From positions 1,116,001 to 1,180,000 of the forward strand of contig NZ_CANLNE010000001.1 of the NCBI RefSeq assembly GCF_947492555.1: DNA of 64,000 nt. Direction: 5' to 3'. The stretch comes from an uncultured Roseobacter sp. (GTDB taxonomy: Bacteria; Pseudomonadota; Alphaproteobacteria; Rhodobacterales; Rhodobacteraceae). The translations under genes were made by a program, and so were the position numbers. Positions 26,464-34,631 of the stretch are shown here, piece after piece (within the stretch, counting starts at the first letter, position 1; each line of letters opens with the position of its first letter). The notes under the pieces are model-generated. The model saw only the letters and a list, made by a program, of their open reading frames with translations. It was not told the origin of the DNA and did not search any database.

Positions 26464-28626
26464 TTACTTTGCAACCGCACCGATGCTGAAGAACATCGTT
26501 TCTCCGGAATGGTCGTCAACGCCGTCATTGTCGGTGGAAATCCAGGCTGTTCCATCGGACATAATCGCCAGGCCCTCGACCTTGTCGAGCACGTATCCAC
26601 CGGTAGATGTCAGATCAGGAATCAGATCACGCACCAATGTCTTGGACACCACCGGCAAGTCTGAGCCGAGTGTCGCAGGGACCATCTCCGACAGAGGCAC
26701 AGAATAGACTTTCTTGGTGACGGCATCGCCGGCGTGCTGATTGTCGCGCTCGACAATATAGACGTGATCGCCATGCACGCTCATATCACTCAGACCGACC
26801 CAGCCCTTTTCAGGTGCCGCCTTTGGATAGAGCACGGCCCCCCAGTCTTCGGTTTCCAGATTGTAGGAGACCAGCTTGACGTGGTCCTTGGGGTCGTCTT
26901 CCCACTCCCGCTGTACTGGCATCCACAGCGTATCACCGACCAGCGTGATGCCTTCGAAACCAAACCGTTTCTCCACTGCCATCAACTCCGGCGGCAGGCC
27001 GATCTCTTCCTTGATCTCGCCTTTGGCGTTCACCTTATAGAGCGCATGCGGAATGACGCGCCCGGTCCGTCCTTCGGAGGCGACCCAGAAGTTACAGTCA
27101 CCATCCAGAACAATGCCCTCCATGTCGAGTTTTTGCGCGGGCATGCCATTGCGGGTTACGTCGATGGCTTCAACAATCCGCGCCGGGGTGGAGGCAGGAT
27201 CGATTTTGAAGATGCGGGGCTGGTAGCCGTAAAAGCTGTCCGAGACTGCGTAAATCATCCCCGCACCATCGGCGACCATGCCGGAAATCGCGCCCCAGCC
27301 GGTCAGTTCATCCATGCCTTCGGAGGTGAGATGTGGATAGGACGCGGGACCTTCGGCGTACTGATAAACCATCACATGGGCGCGGGCAGCACCGTCTTCC
27401 AACCCGTCAAACTCGTTCGCTGTCGCCAAGAGACGCCGCGCCGGGATGGCCACGGCCCCTTCGGGAGAGATACCCGACGGCAACAGCTGTTTGAGCACCG
27501 GTGCGGTCCGGTCGGTCACGTCATAAACCGCCACGACCGATGCGCGCTCGGCCATGACAAAGACGTAAGGTGTGCCATCGAAGGTGCCGAACTCCATACC
27601 CTCAGGCTCAGCCCCTTTGCTGTCGGAACGCTTGTCAGGATAGTGCCCGATCTGGACAATGGCATGTTCGAGCGACGCGCCGCTTTCCCAAACCAGCGTA
27701 CCGTCCTTGCGAAAGATGGTCATGCCGCGTGCACCGCCGTCCATGTCGCCCTCATTGGCGATGGCAAAGTGATCGTTGTCGATCCACTGCACCCCGTCAG
27801 GTTCCCGCAGACGCCCCGGTTGACTTTGATCGAACGTGAGCGCCGCGCGTTCGTCCTTGGTGTCGATCCCCTGCAGATCGACTGCGCCGGCGGAGAAATG
27901 TGAAACCAGACTTCCATCCCGTGCGACCACCGCGATGTGGTTGTTCTCCTGAAGCGTGACGACGACCTCGCCCAGATCGTTGATGTCAACGAACTCCGGC
28001 TCCGGATCCTCACCCGCGACATCGGCCAGACCGGTCAGGCTGGCACGGCGCATGGTGGCGCACTCAAGCGTGCCCTCCACCACGTCGATCATCACCAGAT
28101 CACCAGCGGGCATCTGCGGCACCCGACCGTCACCCAGATCCTCGTCGCGTTCATTCTCAATCGCAATCGCGATGAAGGAGCCGTCCTTGGCCCGCGCCGT
28201 GCTGTCGGGCTGCCCGCCGAGATCACAGCTCGCCGTGATGCTCATATCCGCCAGGTTCACGGCTTTCACGAAACCGGAAGGTGCGGTGTAGCTTTCGGAT
28301 GTATTGACGCCGACAAAGGCGGTGTTGCCGATCACCGAAACCGCAGTGGGCTCGCCATCCACCGCCAACGTGCCTTTGGGCGCAGGTGCTGTCGGGTCGG
28401 TGATGTCAATCACGCCAATGACCCCCGCCGGGCTGTCGGTGTAGACAAGGGTCATGCCATCTGCTGTGGCGTCGATGATCTCTGCCGAGGTTTCATCTGG
28501 CACAGCGCCGTCGAAATTGGCGGTCACCGGGAAGGATGCGACACGGTTGAAATTCATATCCGCATGGGCGGGTGCGATCGCAGCAGTCGCGAGAAGCGTG
28601 CTGGTCAGCAGCAGATGTCTGGTCAT
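26464..28626 (-). CDS. Secreted esterase-like/phytase-like protein
   Basis: Exported protein of 720 residues. Signal peptide of about 22 residues (LLLTSTLLATAAIAPAHA). Residues about 30-430 form a beta-propeller-like domain with repeated IDITDPTAP-type and NLADMS-type blades, resembling choice-of-anchor/LVIVD-like repeats. Residues about 450-715 match the esterase-like activity of phytase domain (PF13449), with LTGWGAISGMVADGAGMIYAVSD and KLDMEGIVLDGDCNFWVASE. Likely acts in the periplasm or outside on phosphate esters, but the substrate is not shown. AAGGAG precedes the ATG at 28626. A Pho-box-like repeat lies upstream. Confidence 0.8.
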   Translation of the reverse strand: MTRHLLLTSTLLATAAIAPAHADMNFNRVASFPVTANFDGAVPDETSAEIIDATADGMTLVYTDSPAGVIGVIDITDPTAPAPKGTLAVDGEPTAVSVIGNTAFVGVNTSESYTAPSGFVKAVNLADMSITASCDLGGQPDSTARAKDGSFIAIAIENERDEDLGDGRVPQMPAGDLVMIDVVEGTLECATMRRASLTGLADVAGEDPEPEFVDINDLGEVVVTLQENNHIAVVARDGSLVSHFSAGAVDLQGIDTKDERAALTFDQSQPGRLREPDGVQWIDNDHFAIANEGDMDGGARGMTIFRKDGTLVWESGASLEHAIVQIGHYPDKRSDSKGAEPEGMEFGTFDGTPYVFVMAERASVVAVYDVTDRTAPVLKQLLPSGISPEGAVAIPARRLLATANEFDGLEDGAARAHVMVYQYAEGPASYPHLTSEGMDELTGWGAISGMVADGAGMIYAVSDSFYGYQPRIFKIDPASTPARIVEAIDVTRNGMPAQKLDMEGIVLDGDCNFWVASEGRTGRVIPHALYKVNAKGEIKEEIGLPPELMAVEKRFGFEGITLVGDTLWMPVQREWEDDPKDHVKLVSYNLETEDWGAVLYPKAAPEKGWVGLSDMSVHGDHVYIVERDNQHAGDAVTKKVYSVPLSEMVPATLGSDLPVVSKTLVRDLIPDLTSTGGYVLDKVEGLAIMSDGTAWISTDNDGVDDHSGETMFFSIGAVAK

Positions 28627-28671
28627 TGGAAACTCCTTGGTCTTGAGATGCGCGCAAGGGCGCAGGCTCAA

Positions 28672-28711
28672 GACACAGGGAGATGACAATCATGTATCAG
28701 TTTTATGAACT
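28672..28711 (-). promoter_or_regulatory. Pho-box-like repeats upstream of the phytase-like gene
   Basis: On the minus strand four 7-mers lie at 11-bp steps: AGTTCAT (28705-28711), CTGATAC (28694-28700), TTGTCAT (28683-28689) and CTGTGTC (28672-28678), with AAAA as the first spacer. The best pair resembles the E. coli Pho box CTGTCAT-AAAA-CTGTCAY at about 13 of 18 positions. It fills the gap between the GMC gene stop and the phytase-like start. Confidence 0.6.
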
Positions 28712-28712
28712 C

Positions 28713-30308
28713 TCACGACGCGGCAAGCATCAGGTCCGAGGCCTTCTCTCCGATCATGATGGCGGGGGCATTGGTGTTGCCGGAGACAATTTCCGGCATG
28801 ATGGAACAATCGGCGACCCGCAGGCCCTTGATCCCGTGCACCCGCAACTCGGCGTCGACCACGGCATCCTCGCCCGACCCCATCTTGCAGGTACCCGTCG
28901 GGTGGTAGATCGATGCGGTGTTGCTGCGCGCCCAGTCCAGCGTCGCATCATAGTCGTCCATGTCGAGGCTGGCATGCGGACGGAACTCTTCGGAAATCTT
29001 GGAGGTCAGCGGCGCATGGCGTGCGATGCCGCGGGCGATGTTAACCCCTGCCACCACCGTCCGACAATCCGTTTCCGTGGACAGGTAGTTCGGGATGATC
29101 TTGGGATACTCACGCGGCTTGGCCGATGTGAGCCTGATTTCACCCTTGCTTTCAGGCCGCAGCTGGCAGACCGACATGGTAAAGGCAGAGAACTTATCCG
29201 CCCCCTTGCCCGGGTTCTCCGCGGACAAGGGTTGCACGTGGAATTGAATGTCCGGCGTTTCCATATCTTCGCGGGTTTTCAGGAAACCGGTGGCGAGGCT
29301 GGCCGCCATCGTCATCGGCCCCGCCCGGAACATCAGATATTTCAACCCGATCTTTGCCTGACCAAAGAGGCTGGAGACCTCGTCATTCAGCGTCGGTTCA
29401 TTGCACTTGTAGACCAGGCGCGCCTGCAGGTGGTCCTGCATGTTCTTACCGACCCCTTTGAGGTCCTTCTTGATCTCAATGCCGTGTTCGGACAGCTGCT
29501 CTGCTTCACCGATGCCCGACAGCATCAGCAGTTGCGGAGAGTTGATCGCCCCGCCACAAAGCACGATTTCGCGCCGCGCGGTGACGGTCTGCACCTTGCC
29601 GCCGCGGTCTGTATAGCTGACGCCAGTGGCGCGGCCTTCCGATATCTCTACCTTATCAACCTGCGCATGGGTGATGATCTGCAGGTTGGGCCGTTTTTTT
29701 ACCGGGTTAAGATAGGCCACGGCCGAACTGCAGCGCCGCCCGTTGCGGGCCGTCAGTTGAAAAAAGCCCACGCCTTCCTGATCCGCGCCGTTGTAATCGG
29801 GGTTGAATTTGTAACCTGCCGCCTGCGCCGCCGCGACCCAGGCATCGGTGATCGGGCGCTGGATGCGCATGTTGGATACCGACAGCGGACCTTCGTCTCC
29901 ATGGTATTCATCCGCGCCCCGCTCATTGTTCTCTGCGCGTTTGAAAAGGGGCAATACATCGTCCCACCCCCATCCGCTATTGCCCATTTGCCTCCAACGG
30001 TCGTAGTCTTGTGGTTGACCGCGAACGTAGAGGAGGCCGTTCAGGGAGGAAGACCCACCCAGAACCTTGCCGCGGGGCCATTCAATGGAGCGTCCATTGA
30101 GGCCCGGATCAGGTTCGGTTTTGTAACACCAGTCGACAGCCGGGTTGTGGATTGTCTTGAAGTAACCAACGGGAATGTGAATCCACGGGTTCAGATCCCG
30201 ACCACCGGCTTCAAGCAGAATGACCTTGTTGCTCGGATCCGCGCTCAGTCGATTGGCCAGGACGCACCCGGCAGACCCTGCACCGACAACGATAAAATCA
30301 GCTTCCAC
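28713..30308 (-). CDS. GMC family oxidoreductase (choline/alcohol dehydrogenase-like)
   Basis: FAD-dependent dehydrogenase, 531 residues from the GTG at 30308, which has GGGAGGT upstream and opens directly into the FAD motif [15 protein letters not shown]. Other GMC marks are [17 protein letters not shown] near residue 80, the second signature [16 protein letters not shown] near 260, and the C-terminal active-site histidine in [10 protein letters not shown] with SGNTNAP. This branch includes choline and other alcohol dehydrogenases; the substrate is unknown. It is divergent from a TRAP transporter, so it may oxidise the imported compound. The 30-base Pho region downstream separates it from the next gene. 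Confidence 0.87.
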   Translation of the reverse strand: MEADFIVVGAGSAGCVLANRLSADPSNKVILLEAGGRDLNPWIHIPVGYFKTIHNPAVDWCYKTEPDPGLNGRSIEWPRGKVLGGSSSLNGLLYVRGQPQDYDRWRQMGNSGWGWDDVLPLFKRAENNERGADEYHGDEGPLSVSNMRIQRPITDAWVAAAQAAGYKFNPDYNGADQEGVGFFQLTARNGRRCSSAVAYLNPVKKRPNLQIITHAQVDKVEISEGRATGVSYTDRGGKVQTVTARREIVLCGGAINSPQLLMLSGIGEAEQLSEHGIEIKKDLKGVGKNMQDHLQARLVYKCNEPTLNDEVSSLFGQAKIGLKYLMFRAGPMTMAASLATGFLKTREDMETPDIQFHVQPLSAENPGKGADKFSAFTMSVCQLRPESKGEIRLTSAKPREYPKIIPNYLSTETDCRTVVAGVNIARGIARHAPLTSKISEEFRPHASLDMDDYDATLDWARSNTASIYHPTGTCKMGSGEDAVVDAELRVHGIKGLRVADCSIMPEIVSGNTNAPAIMIGEKASDLMLAAS

Positions 30309-30372
30309 TTCGACCTCCCAAACCACTGTGAAAAAAACTCTATGCAAAAAGAATTAATCATACTAGTGTTTT

Positions 30373-30391
30373 TTGGGACTATTAGTCTCAA
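30373..30391. promoter_or_regulatory. Palindromic operator candidate between GMC and TRAP genes
   Basis: A 19-bp near-perfect palindrome, TTGGGACTA-T-TAGTCTCAA, with one mismatch per arm pair, in an AT-rich divergent gap (30309-30415) between the GMC dehydrogenase and dctP. The TRAP operon ends with an IclR regulator gene, whose family uses short palindromes. It lies 25 bases before the dctP ATG. Confidence 0.55.
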
Positions 30392-30415
30392 TAAATGACA
30401 TTCAGGGAGGAAGTC

Positions 30416-31645
30416 ATGAAAGTTCAGAACAATATCAAGCACCTGTCGCGTCGGGATTTATTCCGCGTCGCGGGGCGCTATGGTCTCAGCTCGACGCTGC
30501 TGGCTGCAGGGACGTTTGGCGGCGCGATGAGCCTGTCGAACCTCGCACAAGCTGCTGAATCTTCGTACGAAAAGCGCTTTGCGAAAGAGCCGAAATTCAC
30601 GCTGAAAATGGGCGCCGCGGGCTTCAACCCGCAAAACCTGCTGATCGAGCGGGCCGGCGTTCTGGAGTTTGCTCGCGATATCGAAAGCCGCACAGACGGA
30701 GAGATTCGCGTCGAATTCATCGGCAACAACCAGATCTGCAACCAGCTCAGCTGCGTTGAGAAGACACAACAGGGCATCGTCGACATGTATGCGGCGTCGA
30801 CTCAGAACTCCGCTGGTGGCGCGCCTTACCTGAACGTTCTGGACTACGCCTACATGTTCCGGACGCGTGCCGATCAGTACTACTTTATGTACAGCCCGGA
30901 ATCGCAGCGCATCCTGCGTGAGCCGTTCGAAAAACGTCACGGCCTGAAGTTCCTGTTCAGCCACGCCGAACTGCGCGGCATCCAGCTTGGTCTGAAATGG
31001 GCGGACGCGGAAACAGTCACCAGCATCGAACAGCTCAACGGCACCAAGAACCGCGTCACGGGCACACAGCTTGGACGTATCGCGATGAACGCTCTGGGGC
31101 TGAACCCTGTGCCAATCGCGTGGGAAGAAACACTTGACGGTCTGAAGACTGGCCTCATCGACGGTGCCGAAACATGGGCGTCGGCTGTGGCATACGCCAA
31201 CATGTCGCCCGTGGTCAGCCAATCCGTTGATCTGCGCTTCTTCTGCGGTACCGAGCACACGGCAATGTCCGCATCCGTGTTCGACAGCCTGGGCGGCGAA
31301 CTGCAGGATGCGGTCATGGAATCATCCTACCTCACACAGGTGCACGTGCAGGCAGCCAACGAAGCGGCTCTGGTCAACACCGTTGGTGCTACCGACCCGC
31401 AGCTTCCCGGCACGATCTTTGCCGAGAACAACGTGCGCATGGCGACCCTGTCGGACGCAGAGCGCCGGAAAGCCGAAGAGATGTGCTCGCCTGAATTCCA
31501 GCCGCAGCTCTGGGAGCAGTGGCGCGAGCGGATCAATGGCTGGTCCGGTGGCATCGACACCTATCAGGACATCTACAACGACGTCCGCAACAACCCGCAT
31601 ACGCTCGCCGAAAACGTCGAGCCACGCCGGTGGTGGAAAGCCTAA
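30416..31645 (+). CDS. TRAP transporter substrate-binding protein DctP (Tat-type signal)
   Basis: Periplasmic solute receptor of 409 residues. The N-terminus has a twin-arginine motif (SRRDLFRVAGRYG) followed by a hydrophobic stretch ending at about AQAAESS, indicating Tat export. The body has GKTGxx-like DPQLPGTIF and the conserved TRAP-family block with ALGLNPVPIAWEETLDGLKTGLIDGAETW, which contains the ligand-binding Arg region and fold marks. The ATG at 30416 follows GGGAGGAAG by a few bases. The ligand is not known; most TRAP systems carry organic acids. A hairpin follows at 31668-31692. Confidence 0.9.
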   Translation: MKVQNNIKHLSRRDLFRVAGRYGLSSTLLAAGTFGGAMSLSNLAQAAESSYEKRFAKEPKFTLKMGAAGFNPQNLLIERAGVLEFARDIESRTDGEIRVEFIGNNQICNQLSCVEKTQQGIVDMYAASTQNSAGGAPYLNVLDYAYMFRTRADQYYFMYSPESQRILREPFEKRHGLKFLFSHAELRGIQLGLKWADAETVTSIEQLNGTKNRVTGTQLGRIAMNALGLNPVPIAWEETLDGLKTGLIDGAETWASAVAYANMSPVVSQSVDLRFFCGTEHTAMSASVFDSLGGELQDAVMESSYLTQVHVQAANEAALVNTVGATDPQLPGTIFAENNVRMATLSDAERRKAEEMCSPEFQPQLWEQWRERINGWSGGIDTYQDIYNDVRNNPHTLAENVEPRRWWKA

Positions 31646-31667
31646 GCTACGCGCTTTCATATCGACA

Positions 31668-31692
31668 AGCCGGCCCCTGACAGGGGCCGGCT
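31668..31692 (+). terminator. Hairpin after dctP
   Basis: Inverted repeat AGCCGGCCCC (31668-31677), loop TGACA, GGGGCCGGCT (31683-31692). It begins 22 bases after the dctP stop and before dctQ. Very GC-rich with no T tract, so it fits an attenuator or mRNA-stability element that favours the binding protein. Confidence 0.65.
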
Positions 31693-31797
31693 CATTCGTC
31701 CGTAGCGTTGGTGTTCGGGTCGGAGGAGACCAAACCAAAAATACGCGAGAGATCGGTGCAACCGACCAGCGGACCAAACCTTTGGGAGGGACAGGGT

Positions 31798-32466
31798 TTG
31801 TCGACACTTTCTGAAATGGGCGCGATTATTTCGGCTGTGGCGTCGCAAGACAGCTTTGAAATTAGCAACGCACTTCGATCCGACGCAACGTGGCTGCTCG
31901 GCATCATTATTATGCTGGCGGGCGGATACCTGATTTCGCTGATCTATCACAAGGTGCCCCTGATTGACCGACATCTGGAACGCACCATCATGGTTGCGTC
32001 TTATCTGGCCATCGGCTTCATCATCTTCTGGGCGGTGATCGACCGGTTTGTCTTCAACAGCCAGTGGCCCTGGTCGACGACAATTCCACCGTTTCTCTTC
32101 ATGGTCATGGCGTGGTTTGGGGCGGCCTATAACATCCGACTGCGCACACACCTGAGCTTCTCCGAATTTCGCACCAAGATGGGGCCGAGCGGACAGTTGG
32201 CCTGTCTGTTTATTGACTTTGTCTTGTGGCTGGGCTTCGCGCTCATCCTCTTTGTCACGACTTGCAAGGTCGTAGCGAACTCCGCAGCCAACTTTCAGAT
32301 CGTGCTCGGCACGGACAATACCATGCAGTGGTGGTTCCTGATCTCGGCTCCGGTCGCCGCTGTCCTGATCGCAGGACGCGCGATGGAGAACTTTCAGGAC
32401 GATTTGCGCAAATACCGCGCGGGTGAACCGCTTATCGAGCAAGCTGTGATCGGGGGAGACACATAA
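31798..32466 (+). CDS. TRAP transporter small permease DctQ
   Basis: Membrane subunit of 222 residues with four helices (about 35-55, 70-90, 110-130 and 160-185), larger than minimal DctQ. The TTG at 31798 is preceded by GGGAGGG at a good distance; the ATG at 31816 is an alternative. Motifs such as FLFMVMAWFGAAYNIRLRTHLSF are typical of this family. Its stop overlaps the dctM start by one base (TAATG). It pairs with DctM to form the membrane part of the secondary transporter. Confidence 0.83.
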   Translation: MSTLSEMGAIISAVASQDSFEISNALRSDATWLLGIIIMLAGGYLISLIYHKVPLIDRHLERTIMVASYLAIGFIIFWAVIDRFVFNSQWPWSTTIPPFLFMVMAWFGAAYNIRLRTHLSFSEFRTKMGPSGQLACLFIDFVLWLGFALILFVTTCKVVANSAANFQIVLGTDNTMQWWFLISAPVAAVLIAGRAMENFQDDLRKYRAGEPLIEQAVIGGDT

Positions 32467-33824
32467 TGGCCGACGGAACCATCATCACGCTGATTTCGCT
32501 CGGCGTTACCATGCTCTTCATGCTCGGCGTGCCAGTCCTGCTGGTTATCGCCTACTGGGTTGTCGGATGTTCTTTTGTTCTCGGGCTCACGCTCGACAAC
32601 ATGGGCGCAGAGCTGCTCAATGTTTTCAACAAAGGCTACGCCCTTCTGGCGATGCCGCTCTTCATCCTGACAGGTGACCTCATCAACAAATCCGGGATCG
32701 CCAAGCGATTGTCGGATTTTGCCTATGCCTGTCTGGGCTGGTTGCGGGGCGGACTTGCCATGGCCTCCATCGGGGCTTGCGGCCTTTTCGCCGCGATTTC
32801 GGGCTCAAACTCAGCGACAACGGCAACCATCGGGTCGATGCTCCACCCGGAAATGGTCAAAGGCGGTTATGACGAGCGCTTCTCGGCCGCGACGGCTGCC
32901 GCAGGTGGTACGGTCGGGATCATTATCCCGCCCTCGATCATCTTCATCGTTTACGGGTTCCTGCTTCAACTTGAAGTGGGCGAGCTCTTTATCGCAGGCA
33001 TCGTTCCGGGCGCCCTGATGGTCATCGCCATGATGGCCACCTGCTGGGTCGTCTGCAGCCGCAATGGTTGGGGTCACCTGATCTCGATCAACCCGGCGCG
33101 CATCTCCAAGACGGCCCTTGGCGGTTGGCTCGGCTTCTTTGCCATCTTCCTGGTGCTCTGGGGTATCTACACCGGTAAATTTTCACCAACTGAGGCCGCC
33201 GGGGTGACCGTGGGCTTTGGCGTGATTGCCGGTTTGGTAAGCTGGGGGCTAAGCCGACTGTTCCGCATCAAGGACGACAAGACCTGGGATGAGAAAAGCT
33301 ACGGCGAGATGTTGCTGGTGGACGGTTTCACAATCCCCGAAATCCCCGGAATCGTCGTTCGGTCTGCCCAGATCACCGGCATTCTCGCACCGCTGATCGC
33401 GGTCTCGGTTGTCATGCAGCAAATCCTTTCGCTGCTGGGCGCCCAGCAGGTGATTGGCGATTTCGTGACCTCCATGGGCGGCTACTATGCGGTTCTTGCA
33501 ACAGCAATGGTCATCGTCTTCGTGTCGGGCATGGTCCTGGAATCCCTGCCGGTGACGATCATCCTGGCACCGATCCTGGCACCGATCGCGGCAAGCGTGG
33601 GCGTCGATCCGATCCACTTTGCGGTGATCTTCCTTGTTGGTGCGTCGATCGGCTTCATCACCCCGCCCTACGGGTTGAACCTTTACGTCGCGTCCGGTGT
33701 GACAGGTGTGCCTTACTTCCGGTTGCTCAGGTATTCTACAATGTATCTGGGTGCCTTGATGGTCACGTGGATTCTTGTAGCATTGATCCCTGATTTGGCG
33801 CTGTACTTGGTGCCTGGAAGGTAA
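32466..33824 (+). CDS. TRAP transporter large permease DctM
   Basis: Transport channel subunit of 452 residues with about twelve helices. DctM signatures are visible: GMLIAxSG-like FAAISGSNSATTATIGSMLHPEM, VGIIIPPSIIFIVYGFLLQLEVGELFIAGIVPGAL and a C-terminal GFITPPYGLNLYVASGVTG. Pairs with DctP and DctQ. The IclR regulator gene begins 12 bases later, so the operon is dctPQM-iclR. Confidence 0.93.
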   Translation: MADGTIITLISLGVTMLFMLGVPVLLVIAYWVVGCSFVLGLTLDNMGAELLNVFNKGYALLAMPLFILTGDLINKSGIAKRLSDFAYACLGWLRGGLAMASIGACGLFAAISGSNSATTATIGSMLHPEMVKGGYDERFSAATAAAGGTVGIIIPPSIIFIVYGFLLQLEVGELFIAGIVPGALMVIAMMATCWVVCSRNGWGHLISINPARISKTALGGWLGFFAIFLVLWGIYTGKFSPTEAAGVTVGFGVIAGLVSWGLSRLFRIKDDKTWDEKSYGEMLLVDGFTIPEIPGIVVRSAQITGILAPLIAVSVVMQQILSLLGAQQVIGDFVTSMGGYYAVLATAMVIVFVSGMVLESLPVTIILAPILAPIAASVGVDPIHFAVIFLVGASIGFITPPYGLNLYVASGVTGVPYFRLLRYSTMYLGALMVTWILVALIPDLALYLVPGR

Positions 33825-33835
33825 TCAGAAAAGGT

Positions 33836-34621
33836 ATGCCAATGCCGGACGACCTCTTCAATGACAAGCAGGGCCAGATACCCACCAACTTGCGGTTGCT
33901 GGTCCTGCTTGAGGAAGTCGTAAAAGCCGGTGTCCCGGTGACCCCGACGGCACTCAAGGACACGCTCAATCTGCCAAAGCCCACACTGCATCGACTTTTC
34001 AACACGGCCGAGGCGGCGGGCTTTCTGCAGCGAGACATCGACGGGCGGTCCTACGGGCCCGGCCCTCGACTAAGACAACTCTCTGTCTACACGGTTTCAT
34101 CACAACGGATTCGCACTGTGCGACTGGCGATCCTGCGCAGCGTCGCTGAAAAAATCGGTGAGACCTGCAATATCGCCACGCCGGACCGGGACGGAATGAC
34201 CTATCTGGACCGGGTGGAAACCCATTGGCCGCTGCGCATTCAGCTACCCGTAGGCACGCAGGTCCCGTTTTATTGCACGGCCAGCGGCAAGATGTACCTC
34301 TCCTCCCTGCGGCCCGCCTATTTCGACCGGTACCTGTCTGCGGCGATCCTCGACAGTCATGCGCCGGGCACAATTACGGACAAGGACGCACTCAAAGCCG
34401 AAATCGAGATGACCCGCAAACGCGGATACTCCACCGACAATCAGGAGTTCATGGAAGACATGGTGGCGATTGCGGTACCGATCCTTGATGACCGCAAGCG
34501 CCTTGTTTCGACCCTGTCGGTACACACACCACTGCAACGGCACGACATCGCCTCGCTCGGCCATCACATCGAAGACCTCAAAGGGGCGGCTCGCGAGTTG
34601 ACGGCACTCATCAGCAGCTGA
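33836..34621 (+). CDS. IclR family transcriptional regulator
   Basis: Regulator of 261 residues: winged HTH at about 15-80 (VTPTALKDTLNLPKPTLHRLFNTAEAAGFL) and IclR ligand domain at about 95-255 (GETCNIATPDRDGMTYLDRVETHWPLRIQLPVGTQVPFYCTASGK, typical). It starts at ATG 33836 or the ATG two codons later. Co-transcribed with the TRAP genes and probably regulates them and the divergent GMC gene, perhaps via the palindrome at 30373. The inducer is unknown. Confidence 0.88.
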   Translation: MPMPDDLFNDKQGQIPTNLRLLVLLEEVVKAGVPVTPTALKDTLNLPKPTLHRLFNTAEAAGFLQRDIDGRSYGPGPRLRQLSVYTVSSQRIRTVRLAILRSVAEKIGETCNIATPDRDGMTYLDRVETHWPLRIQLPVGTQVPFYCTASGKMYLSSLRPAYFDRYLSAAILDSHAPGTITDKDALKAEIEMTRKRGYSTDNQEFMEDMVAIAVPILDDRKRLVSTLSVHTPLQRHDIASLGHHIEDLKGAARELTALISS

Positions 34622-34631
34622 GCAGTGCGCC

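Noticed and set aside
28683-30398. 571-codon plus-strand frame over the GMC gene
   Set aside because: Antisense of a strongly conserved dehydrogenase; composition is His/Arg-rich, as expected from reversed high-GC coding DNA.
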